In this document: positions 36,700 to 48,000 of the stretch, piece after piece
Layout: every line of letters starts with the position of its first letter
Numbering within the stretch: position 1 is the stretch's first letter
Source of the DNA: Asterias amurensis
Lineage: Eukaryota > Echinodermata > Asteroidea > Forcipulatida > Asteriidae
Assembly (NCBI RefSeq): GCF_032118995.1
Contig: NC_092660.1
Coordinates: 759,501-823,500, forward strand
Direction of reading: 5' to 3'
DNA length: 64,000 nt
Notes under the pieces: model-generated
What the model was told of the DNA's origin: nothing
Database searches by the model: none
Seen by the model: the letters and a program-made list of their open reading frames with translations, nothing else
Made by a program: the position numbers and the translations under genes

Positions 36700-39600
36700 A
36701 AACACACTGAAAAAATTGTATCACTCAAAATTAATCTTTTGTCATAAAAATTATGCTTTCTATAATTGGGGAAAATGATGCAGGTTGCATGAATTTTACA
36801 TAGCAACAAAGGAGTCAGAGCTGCGCGGAGCTGACCTATACCGTTAAAATAATATAGCGCCCTCTTGGGAACCACCAAGAAATGAATAACCCCATTTTTA
36901 ATGGTATCGCCCATTTATTTCCACATCAACACAATAATTTAAAATATTTTATACAACAAAAACAATAAAATCATAGTAAAATATTAACCATTATAATAAA
37001 CAAATAAATAAAATAATTTATTGTCCAAATTGGCAAAATGTATAATTTTAGGAACGTTCCATTTGTTGCGGCAGGTAAAAGGGAACATACGGCAATGCCC
37101 ACACGTGCTTACTCTCTTACATAAAAATTTCACACACTGAACTCAATGTCATTGTGTTAAACACAGTCGAGGCATAGGTAAAGCGGATGACAAAATAACT
37201 AGCACTTCCATTGCTCCAGCAGAAAGGTAAATATTATTTTGAACCATGTTTCATGTTTTATTGCGGATACCTTTATTGCCAATAAGTTTACTATTTTCCT
37301 GAAATATAATATCAATTCAAATGAAATTGTTTGGTGAAAAAGAATGCAACATTTTTACTACGAGTGAAGCAGCCTACGCCATTTTTGCCAATGCTTTGCA
37401 CTGTGATGTATCCTCTGCTTACCAGTTATCACGCTATTATGCCTTTTTCTTTGAATTGGGAAAAAAATAATGATGCCATATATCAACCGATGCCCTAATT
37501 ATCTTCATTTGTTAATACGAAGTATGCAAACATGTATTAAAACTTGATGGACATTGAAATGTTCACACCACACACCGATCTTGGATGACTTCAACTGGCC
37601 CCATTTGTTAGGTATGTGACAAAAAAATTGAAGTTGCAGAAGAGCTTATAAGTTTAGTATCACTGGAAAGCCCTTACCAATAGCTTTCCAATGATGCAAA
37701 GAACTTTGCTCTATGACTCTTAAAAAAAAAGTTATGGCCATTTAAGTGGCGTGAATTTGGGATAATTGCGGCCATCGTCTTAATGGTAAACTATATAGGG
37801 CATAGGATTTGAGCTGGTGACCGCGCAGACCCATTTTCGGGCAATTTTCAAGCCGAAGCCCAAAGTCCGTAGCTTTCTTATTTTGGGGTCCTTTTTAACA
37901 AACTTTGTGTCATTGTAAAGCTAAAACAATGCTTAATAAGGCCAAGACAATGGTTTGTTAATTTGGGGCAGGTGTTGGGGAGTATATCTGTTTGTGTTAA
38001 GACAGGAAAAAAAAAAAAAAAAAAATGCCATGTGTACAAAAACCAATGCATTACAAAAGTGTCCTCATTCACAATCTCTTAGAGTGCAAATAATGGCAAA
38101 CAAGGACATCAAAATAAAAGCTTACTACATGTAGAAATAATCAACACAATGCTCAGAGGTCAGTTTCTTAGCATATAACCAAGTCGTCACAAACAAAGTC
38201 TGCAGCCAGAGCAAACTTAGTGACGTCATAATCTATTGCATCCTCATATGTTTCATCTACTGACCAGTACCCAATCCTGTAACAATAACCATTTCCCTTT
38301 CTTGTTTTCAGCTTTTCCACTTTCCCTTAGAAGGTTGTCTTTGAAGCTGTGTGTTCATCGTACCAGGAGTGGGTAATCTTACGCCCAACAATGGTTTCTA
38401 TGAGGATGTCTTTTAGGACTGAATGAGCAATATGGTTAATCCATATAACTTTCAGAATTGTTTCCAAAAAGAAAAGAAATAAATAAAAAATTGGGTGTGG
38501 GCATAAACAAAAACAGAGTTTCTTTTTTTAGGGCAACCTCACCCCCCCCCCCCCCCGAAATTCCATTTTAAAACAGAGCAATCACATCCCTGTAAATGGC
38601 TATACTATATATCTTATTACAATTTTTGTAAATGTGTGTAACACATCCTACCCTTTTTGATAAACTAATAAACAATATGATAAACTTTCCCAAATCAGAT
38701 GACCCAAAAAATATTAATAATAATAATAATAAAATTATTTTACAAGGAACTACTTAAAATCGTGGAAGTTTTTCTCTTTTTAGCCCCTACCCTTAGGTCT
38801 ACAGGAATTTATTATCCTGGATCAAATCAAAATAATATTTAAGAAGTTAATCACTGATACTGGACTGGTAACCTTTAAAAAAGGGCCATGAAAAACGAAA
38901 GTAAGATAGCTATGTTTTGTAAACACTGAGCATCTGCCAATCAGAGCGCTTCATACCAGTCATGTGACCTGCATAGACAGTTTCATTCATAAATTTGGTG
39001 AGCAGGGTAGGCTTTTAAATCATCAATCATCAGCATTATCAAAGCTAAGTTTGCAAATATAATGTGAAAAATGACTTGTTGACACATAAAACCACATATT
39101 AAACCTAAAATTTGTGTATTTTGTCGATGTTTATTGGGTTTAAACAGATGTTTTATCGGACTGAAAATTCCATCAATTGACCTTTCACGTTACAATTCTC
39201 GGGATGACATCGGCGTTTGTAAATCTCAAAAAGGTGACTGCTTAAAACTCAATCTTCTTCAAATTTGGCCAAAAGGTAGAAAACAAGTACATCAATCACT
39301 TCTTGGGGTTTAATAAGCGATCCACTCACCTTTTTAGTAATTCACCAACGGTTTTGACGAACAAGATCAAACTTTTTTTTTTTAGTAATTTTTTTTCAAA
39401 ACTTTATGATGTCGCGTCCAGAAAATTTGGGGACGAGGTTAAAGCTGAATATGTCCTCTATGTGTTAAAAAAAAAATCGACCGGGTACGGTTAAAATAAA
39501 ACCTCATAACGAAGTGTCAACAAAAGCAATACTCGGACGTGATCTATCCAAAAACGATTGAAGGTGACACGGACGCTACGGACGCCGCGGCCCATACAAA

Positions 39601-40570
39601 TATACTGCAATGCACAGGATTGTCACATACCTACATTTGTTTTGAGTTTTTCCTGTTTTCACGGCAAACGAGAAAGTATGGTTTCCCGGTGAAGCCATAC
39701 ATGGGAGAAACATCTGCAGTGACTACAAGTGTTCTTTGAGACTCTGTGTATGACTGTATAGCCAGCAGTTGCCTTCATTTTATTCAAAATATTTTTTTAT
39801 TAAATTTTTAAAATTACCATGGTAACTTGCAAAAAATAAAAAAAAAATAAAAAAAATATAACAAGTGTGAATAATTACTGGCTTCAAAATCTGATTTCTA
39901 TTTATTTGTTTCCTATTTTTTTTCTTAATATTTATAATAAAGCGTATAAATAAACAGTGGTAATTGAATCAACAAGCTGATGTTTAAATTTTTAATATAA
40001 ATAATAGTATTGATACGAGGGTTACAAAATAAAAATCTCGAAATGATATAAGGCACATGGCTTCTTTAAGCCTCGGTATTTTTTTTCAAGAATGCTCAGC
40101 AAAACATTCAGTCACATGATTTTGATCATCATGAATTGTGAATTGAAATAGCGTTTGATGAAACTTTTTCAGTGGGCACATATTTTCATATGGCCTCAAC
40201 ATTATGACATATTTGTGTACCTTGTTGAAATGCCTAAAATACCAAACTTTTTGCATTTACAAGTGCAAATATCCAGTGGAGCCTTACGTGTTTATAAGTT
40301 TTTGTCAAGGGAGAGGAGACTCTTTGCTTGGCGAATAAAACCACACAATTTTTATCTTGGGACTGTTTACATCACGCACAGAGAGGTAAAAGATTTGCCA
40401 CGATATTAGGGGCACCTCGAAAACAGGACCTCCTACGATATGTCTTTCTGTCTGTCTGTTAAATGGAAACTGAGAGCAAAAATCGATGATAAAAATGCTG
40501 AAATGCACAAGGTTCTGTATTTTCTTCTTCTTCTTCCATGAGAGTAGACCTTCCCCTGCTCTGTGCTCCT
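36700..40570. other. intergenic; no intact gene
   Basis: Apart from the coding relic at 38168-38470 this is AT-rich noncoding DNA with homopolymer runs (poly-A about 38008-38025, poly-C about 38543-38556). The 37600-37920 stretch reads like an old dispersed repeat but no second copy is visible here. The peroxiredoxin 5' UTR exon may lie in or near this region, because its start exon has an acceptor-like TGTTCCAG just upstream. Confidence 0.45.
38168..38470 (-). pseudogene. coding relic with one internal stop, unknown family
   Basis: Minus-strand frame readable for about 100 codons: LETILKVIWINHIAHS, then VLKDILIETIVGRKITHSW, then YDEHTASKTTF, a TAA, then GKVEKLK and ...YRIGYWSVDETYEDA, DYDVTKFALAADFVCDDLV, and a stop at 38168-38170. 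Composition and the W/Y-rich pattern (GRKITHSWYD ... G-V ... Y-I-Y) look like real protein. A similar small domain is, from memory, common in uncharacterised transposon-linked proteins of marine invertebrates. Only one in-frame stop and no frameshift was found, so decay is recent or the sequence contains an error. Confidence 0.55.
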
Positions 40571-40579
40571 ACGCTTTGA

Positions 40580-41434
40580 TATGGTGGCCCTGAAGGGACA
40601 TCGCATATCGCAAACGTGTGCGCATACGTATGCAATGTCGTGAAACAATTCGCAAATATGTGCGCACACGTATGCAATGTCGTGAAACAATTCGCAAATA
40701 TGTGCGCACACGTATGCAATGTCGTGAAACAATTCGCAAATATGTGCGCACACGTATGCAATGTCGTGAAAAAATTCGCGAATATGTGCGCACACGTCTG
40801 CGAAAATTATTTGCGATGTCGTGAATTTTATTGCATATCATGTTGCATACCTTTGAATAAAATGTCTAATGATCTGGGGGGTTTCTTTCCAACAGTGAGA
40901 TAAGCGGTAGTCATTGCAGCAGTAGTCTTTGTTGTGAGGCAAGCGAGGCGTGTGGTCGTCCTTGGCCTGGTGCCAAGTTCCTGGGTATACACATGCTTTA
41001 CAGAGGGAGCCTGCTGTAGCGCCACAGTACTCCCTAGATCGGTAACAAATTATCCACAACTATGACATCATCCTAATGGTATGCAACATGGTATGCAATA
41101 AAATTCACGACATTGCAAAACAAATCCAGTTCGTGTGCGCACATATTCACGATTTGGTTCACGAAATTGCATACGTGTGCGCACATATTCACGATTTGGT
41201 TCACGAGATTGCATACGTGTGCGCACATATTCGCGATTTGTTTCACGACATTGCATACGTGTGCGCACATATTCGCGAGTTGTTTCACGACATTGCATAT
41301 ACGTGTGCGCACATATTCGCGAATTGTTTCACGATACTGTATACGTGTGCGCATATATTCGCGATTTGTTTCACGACATTGCATACGTGTGCGCACACGT
41401 TTGCGTTATGCGATGTCCCTTCGGGGCCACCATA
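40580..41434. mobile_element. foldback transposable element, 855 bp, with 42-bp subrepeats and 6-bp target duplication
   Basis: Outer ends TATGGTGGCCCTGAAGGGAC (40580) and GTCCCTTCGGGGCCACCATA (ending 41434) are inverted repeats. They are flanked by direct repeats CTTTGA at 40574-40579 and 41435-41440. Each arm continues as a tandem array of a 42-bp unit (gcgcacacgtatgcaatgtc, gtgaaacaattcgc, aaatatgt): about 4.5 units on the left and about 6.5, inverted, on the right. The arms end in complementary 'ttttattgcatatcatgttg' and 'caacatggtatgcaataaaa'. The loop (about 40858-41074) is unique sequence. Open frames across the arms are 14-residue echoes of the 42-bp unit. The architecture is that of foldback (FB/Tu/Galluhop-type) elements; no transposase is present. 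Confidence 0.85.
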
Positions 41435-41687
41435 CTTTGATGTTCATTCCGCTAAGAATGGCTCTGTGGTTATTTATCTCAGAACCTGGAAAAATGGAAG
41501 TGATTGTACAAACCTCCATGATACAAAATGGAACATTCCAATTTATCTATGCACGTTTCTACGTAAACAACAAGCACTACATGTACCTGTTTGTGTTAAT
41601 GGAACAGCACTACGCATTGCTATTTTTTTTAAATGTGTTTAATATGAACGGAAAAACATTCATGTAATTGTTTAGGGAGTTTTTTTG

Positions 41688-41795
41688 CCGGCCACCATCA
41701 AGGACTTGAATGCCTTACCCGGTAGTGTGATTTCCAGCAACTCATTAGAGTTAGACATCTTCAAAGACACTCTCACTAAGCACTACAAAAATTAA
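41688..41795 (+). mobile_element. LINE ORF2 C-terminal fragment
   Basis: Open frame TIKDLNALPGSVISSNSLEL then DIFKDTLTKHYKN and a stop. It matches the usual last residues of non-LTR retrotransposon reverse transcriptases (xxLWNxLPxxVxxxxSLxxFKxxLxxH). The bases after the stop (about 41796-41850) are probably the element's 3' UTR. Upstream the frame is lost, so this is a 5'-truncated copy. Confidence 0.65.
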
Positions 41796-42032
41796 GCCAT
41801 CCCATCCACACAGTGCGCATAAGCTGGTGTGATGTGTCTTTTAGAAAAAAATTTGCCGGCTGAACTATACAGAAACAGAAGGTCCTTTTTAAATTGGTTG
41901 TTTACCACTTGGACTCTTGTCCGATATTAATGTCAAAGTAGTCTGGTTACTCATTTTCTTTTGATGGTTCACATCACCTAAATCATTATTGTCTTATTTG
42001 TTGTCTGTTCCAGCCAGTAACACTAGATCACA

Positions 42033-45000
42033 ATGTCTGCCGGAAAATGTCAAATCACAAAGCCCGCTCCGGACTTCTCTGGCACGGCTGTCATGCAGGA
42101 AGGTGATTTCAAAGACATCAAACTGTCAGACTACAAAGGTATTTATGACTGCTTCTTAAATTTGGGAAACAAAGTGCCTTTTCTGAGTAACCATTTAAAG
42201 GCAAAGTAAAAATTGTTTTTTGTTTTTAAGCCATTGATTGTTTTAATCTTATATATTTTGTATAAAACTAACCTGTGAAAATTTCATTTAAAAGGTGGTT
42301 GCGATTTTGAGATACCGCCCAAAATCTGCAGCAACTGTGGTTCAATCCTCAATCCTCAATCCGACAGAATCAAACAAAACATGCTGTTGGAGTTGTTGAG
42401 TTTGGGCTGGTTAGGGTTTAGGGTGGGGTTGTTGTGGATATAAGTCAAAGGGGTTCTGAAAGGCACAAGACCCTCCTTTCATCCTGAATTATTTACTTAT
42501 TTCCTCAAAACCTTATGATTGGTTAACCTCCAAACTTATCAAATTCATTGAAAATTTTTTCAATTTCCGTAGGAAAGTACCTGGTGTTTTTCTTCTACCC
42601 ATTGGACTTGTAAGTATACAATGTGTACATCTTACATGTTAAGTTAAATAAGGGAATAAAAGGGTAGCGAAGAGGTCGAACACTGCTGTAACCGGCAAGG
42701 TCGTTGCCCTGGAAGGTTTTTAACTGGCCATTTCAGAGTGAGTCACTACTATTTTAATCCCATTCATAAATGCCATTTTTGTTAAGGGTTTATAAAGTAG
42801 GAAACGCTGTAAAAACCTATGTTTCCTAGCGTCTAATTCATTAACCCCATGACCGTCTCATCAATCACCATGGTTTGGAGATGGTTTAGATTCACTGGGG
42901 TGAATGTACACAGCTTTTTGTGTCATTCATTTGTTTTCTTTTCCAAGTGTTTTTGTACAGAAATGGTAAATTTTAACGTATTGTAATTATTATTATTATA
43001 ACATTATGATAATGAATTGAATTGAAACATGTACACAGCACAGTCCATACAAATACAGGGTTCTCCGTAGGGTTAAATTCTGTCCGGGCGCAAACCAAAC
43101 CTGTACAATCGTCAATGCGCACCCTGCACAATAAGCTGGTTGCACAAACCATTACTGCATGATCGGCAATCGCATAAAACTATTCCTCCAAGAGCGACTG
43201 ATTGTGCAAAAGATATTCGGCAAACCATTTATGCACGAATAACACCACTGATCCCAAACTAAAGTCCCACTTTGTGCGCAATCGCCCGATAGTTTCTTCC
43301 GGGAATGAAAGTTTTTGATTTGCGTCCGGATATTTTCTCTTATCCTGCTCTCTGATCGGCAGTCTTATCTTTTACAGCACACAGTTCATTTCAGCATCCA
43401 TATAATTGTCAACCTCGGATGCCTGATGGACAATGTACAATAACAATATCTCTCATGATAGTGTGTGGTCAACTCAATTATTGGAAATCAAATCATGCAA
43501 GTATACCATTCGACACTGGCTGGTTTGATGACACCTATCAATTTTTTTGAACAATTATTTGAAAATCATTTTGGATGTTTTGAGAAAGCCCCCAGCAGTT
43601 ATAAAACAAAGAGACGTCCTCCACTTGACCATGTTATTTTTTAAACCATCTGTTCTATTAGAAGCTATTTTTAGTGCTGGTATGGTAAGCTACATGTAGT
43701 TCAACGTTTGATAATTATTATAATTATAATTAATAAATAACAAGTTTTTATATAGCATTTTTCAAACCCGAAGGACATCTCAAAGCGCTCCCAACATTAT
43801 TACCCCTGGTCACTGGCCAATTTAAAGCACCAGAGCTTGTGTTCGGTGCTCTTATCCGCACGGCCACTGCATCCCAATTGTGCTTAACGCCAAGATAAGA
43901 TAGCCGACATTGGAAATTATAGTGTTTGGTGTCAGTTTGGCTTAGTGAGTTCTTTCTTTTCCTTTCACCTATGTGAGCCCCAGTTTAAACCTCACCTCAG
44001 ACCGAAGCATTGGGTTTGGTTTGCAGTCCCTACCTAATTCCTTGTGTTTTCCCTTTTTGGGGTATTCCTCCCACATTAAAAACCAAACATTTCTTGCTTC
44101 TTATTCATCCTGTTATTTGTGCTACATGTAATTGACGCGTAATAAAATAACAGGTACACTGAAGAAATAGGTTCTATTTTAATACACAATCTGCAGTGAA
44201 GAGCGAATTCATAGCGTTCTTTTGAAGACCTTGCAATATCCAACTTGCTCTTTTCTGAGTCACAAATGTTCTATTTTTGTGGCTTGAATACATCGTATTA
44301 TGCTGACAGCACCGAAGATGTAGTACAACACACACAGCTTATAGGAAAAGGTTTCCTATAAACCAGACTTCACACTGTACAAATAATTACCACATTGGCC
44401 TTGTGTTCAATTTAAAAACTTGGACAGCCAGTTTGGGAGAATTGACAATTATTGTTTTGAGACAATTCAGGAAACAACATTCCATCTCAGCTATGTAATC
44501 AGGGATCCTAAAAATAATGTACAATTCTCAACTATGAAGGAGTTATTTCACATGTTGATAATTTAATATTGTTCATATTGTTTTGGGATCGCAGTTGTGT
44601 GAACACTATAAAGGGAAATACATGTATGACATTTTTAAATATTAAATATTGATTTGACATTGATGTGTGGTGAACAATATTTTGTTAGTTGCATTATTGA
44701 CAATATTTCAAACAAAGAAAGAATAATTAAAAACAAAATCTTCATCTTCTCAACTCCTTGGTACAGCCTATAAAGTCCATGTTGTCAATTTTATATCATT
44801 GTATTTGTGCAAAATGTTGTCATTTAAAATAGCACTTACATTTCAAACGAGTTTTAAATTGTCAAATATTGTACCTTGCTTAAAAGAGCCAAAATGTCGA
44901 CACAAACATGTACCATTTTTGCACCAACGCGAAGATATTTGTAATCAGCCTTTTATAATAAGAAGTTCTTAAATTAAATCCCCTAAAATCAATTGATAAT

Positions 45001-48000
45001 TAAATGTTTTCCTAGCAGGATAAATATCTTTGCCGAAATTGTTTTTGGGGAAGATCATTGTATCACTGCTATTCAATTTAACAAGAGCTTCAAGAAATCC
45101 CAAACCATTTTTTGAAAATCAATTAATAACAAATTTTAAAAAACGTTGCTGTAAAATCTTGTGCGATAAGCATTTTATACAGATTTTTTCAGAGGAATCC
45201 ATTTATAAAACAACAAAAGCCCTGTAGTTATAACCCTAAAAAGATATTCTCTGACATGACCAATACATTGTCATGTATCGTAGGTATTGAATCATTTTAT
45301 GCGTGTAATTGCATAAGTGGTAAAGCCTGTGATAGATCTCCAGTGATGAAATATTATTGAGTGTATCAAAGGACTTTGGTTTTCATTCACGGAGTTGTAG
45401 CATCAAGGTCAGGTGAAAACCAATTCATTCGACCTTGACTAAATGGCTTCAGAAGCAAATCAGAGACTAGATTAAATCAGAAACTCAGTGCTTGGTCAGC
45501 CAAGTCAGCTGTGTGTGAAATATACGTCATGATTAGCAAGAAAACTGCCTTATAGGCCCTTGAGTAACATATTTTTTTAAGAAAGAGGGAATTTCTCACT
45601 CAAATAATCAAAGCCTTCATATGGAAAGCATTTCAAAGAGATGGTACAGCATGTGAAAAAAAAATGGTCTCCTCAAGTGTGTTTAGATCGAGGGATGTTG
45701 AGGTGTATAGTGTTTGTAGAGCGAAGCTGTCTTGTAGAAACACTTAGCTGTATTGAAACCTAGATGCATTCAAACTGAGAGACAAAATATACACTATACG
45801 CAACCACAGCAGGGATAGGTTGAAATAATATGAGATCCTTGGAATGTTTTTTTTACAAGCTCTAACTGTGCCATATGGGGCAATCTGAATATTTATATCT
45901 TGTGATTTTGGAAACAAAAGAACCCAGTGTTTTGGTTTTGCTTTGTTTGTTTTTTTTTTTGTTTTTTTTATTTTGTATTGAGTGTGGGGTTTAAATGAAG
46001 AATATAGACACTCAAACTTGGGAAGTGTAGGTTTTTCTTATGTATGTCTATGAATGGCAAACCCAATGGAGAACATTCGCCTTAATGTATGTATGTATGG
46101 ACTTTTGAATCTGTAAATAATTGTCTCTTCATGTGTTGGTTTTACAAGATGATCAACCAGCATTTGTATTTTTTATGAGGGTAGTAATTTTATATTATGC
46201 TTGTCGTTTGATTGCTTGACTTGCGTCCCATGTCATTCGTATACTGCCGTGATGCTGAACATTTCTATTATAATACTGATAATTGTAGGGCACTTTAGAT
46301 GTTATGCGTCGTCTTTTCCAAAATAATCCCGACAATATGTCCGCATGAGGCAAGTTTGTGTGGCGGCGAAGGTTGATTGATGTCTACATTGAGTCGTTCA
46401 TCTGAGATACATGTAATCAAAGGATTTTTTGTTTGGCAGATTGTGGGGTGGACGAGTTTCCTTGTCTATTTTGTGTTTATTGTGAAAACAAGTTCAAATT
46501 ACAAGGATCTTTATGCGAGTTAAAACAAATATTGAATGTGCATTGTCGTGTGAAGTCTGGCTTTTCCATTTCACTCCGCTGTGATTTGTAAAATGAAATA
46601 GTGTATTATCAATTTAATTATGTTAAGGCTGTATTACTATTATTTGTGTATTTTAAGCCTTTGAGAAAGACTGTACTTGAGTCGAAACGGCATGCCATTC
46701 ACTATTTTTTGCATTTTTACTGTAGGCCCTTTTGGTTGATAAGCAGTTTGCAATCATCTAATTCAATTTTCATTCTTGTGTTTTGGGAGCATTTTTCCCA
46801 AATAAGTTTGGCACAGTAATTTATGGTTATTAAAATATTATTATTTATCATGGGCATGTGGATGTAATATGGCAAAGCAAAGTATCAAAGTAATCACAAT
46901 TCATTTATAAAATTAAATATATTAGCATAATGCAAGGATACACTGATACTTGCACCTGCTATTTGGAAGTGTGGTTTTTGCCTTGGTTCTGAAGCCAAAT
47001 TGATTGTCATATTTGATCTCCATTTGATTGATGGTGTGTTACCAACATAACCTTGAACTGTCCAAACCAAATTAATATCCCTGTGCCAGAGAATCAATGG
47101 GTACATCTCTTCTTTTCATTTCATTTGTTCAAGCTATTTCTAGAAAATAACTGAATTTGATTTGGTGAAAGACTTCTCTTGAAATATTAGTGACTAATAT
47201 TTCAAGAGAAGTCTTTCACCATTACCTTCTGTAAACCCTGTAAATTATTTGTAAATCTGTGAACTTTTTTTGTTCATGAAATGCTTTACTTTTTGAGAAA
47301 ACGGTAAAACAATATAAATTCTCGTTAGCGAGAATTACAGATTTTTTAAAAACACATGTCATGACACAGCGGAACGCGCGGAAACAAGAGTGGGTTTTCC
47401 CGTTATTTTCTCCCGACTCCGATGACCGATTGAGCCTAAATTTTCACAGGTTTGTTGTTTTATATATAATTTGTGATACACGAAGTGTGGGACTTGGACA
47501 ATAATGTTTACCGAAAGTGTATAATGGCTTTGATGTAAATTTTAATTGAGAGGACAGTAGTAGGCTTTGAATTTGAAATGTGAAAAAGATCCTGAAGGCC
47601 ATTTTTTGACAAAGTTGTTTTGTGCTATTTGTTGAATCAGCTCGTAGCTAAGCACAACAGAATTATGCTTACTAGAATAAAATTCAGCCAAAATACCATC
47701 TCACAATACTATCTGTGTGGCTGGTATCCTTCCTAATTTTGTTAAGCAGAAATTGTTTAAGCAGTATTAAATGTAGCTCTATGAAATTGGACCCAGGTGC
47801 ATGCAAGTCTCTATACATGCTAACTTTTGGAAGTCTAATATTGTAAGATGTAAAGAAAACAATATTAACCAGAGAACAAACAATAGATGATGCTGTCTCA
47901 ATCCCTAGTGCTGCATCTTACACTTGCATCCTCTGGGCAGCATGAGCAGAGTTAATGAAATTGGTGTGGGTTGCGTCTATAATGAAAAGTACATCAACAA

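Noticed and set aside
40616..41420. Possible CRISPR-like array of regular repeats
   Set aside because: Units are directly adjacent without unique spacers, the two arrays are inverted, and the genome is eukaryotic; a foldback element explains it.
40433..41667. Several 70-188 codon frames with repeated CAHI/FANCF-like peptides on both strands
   Set aside because: They follow from the 42-bp subrepeats (14 codons) of the foldback element arms; the same DNA is open in several frames on both strands.
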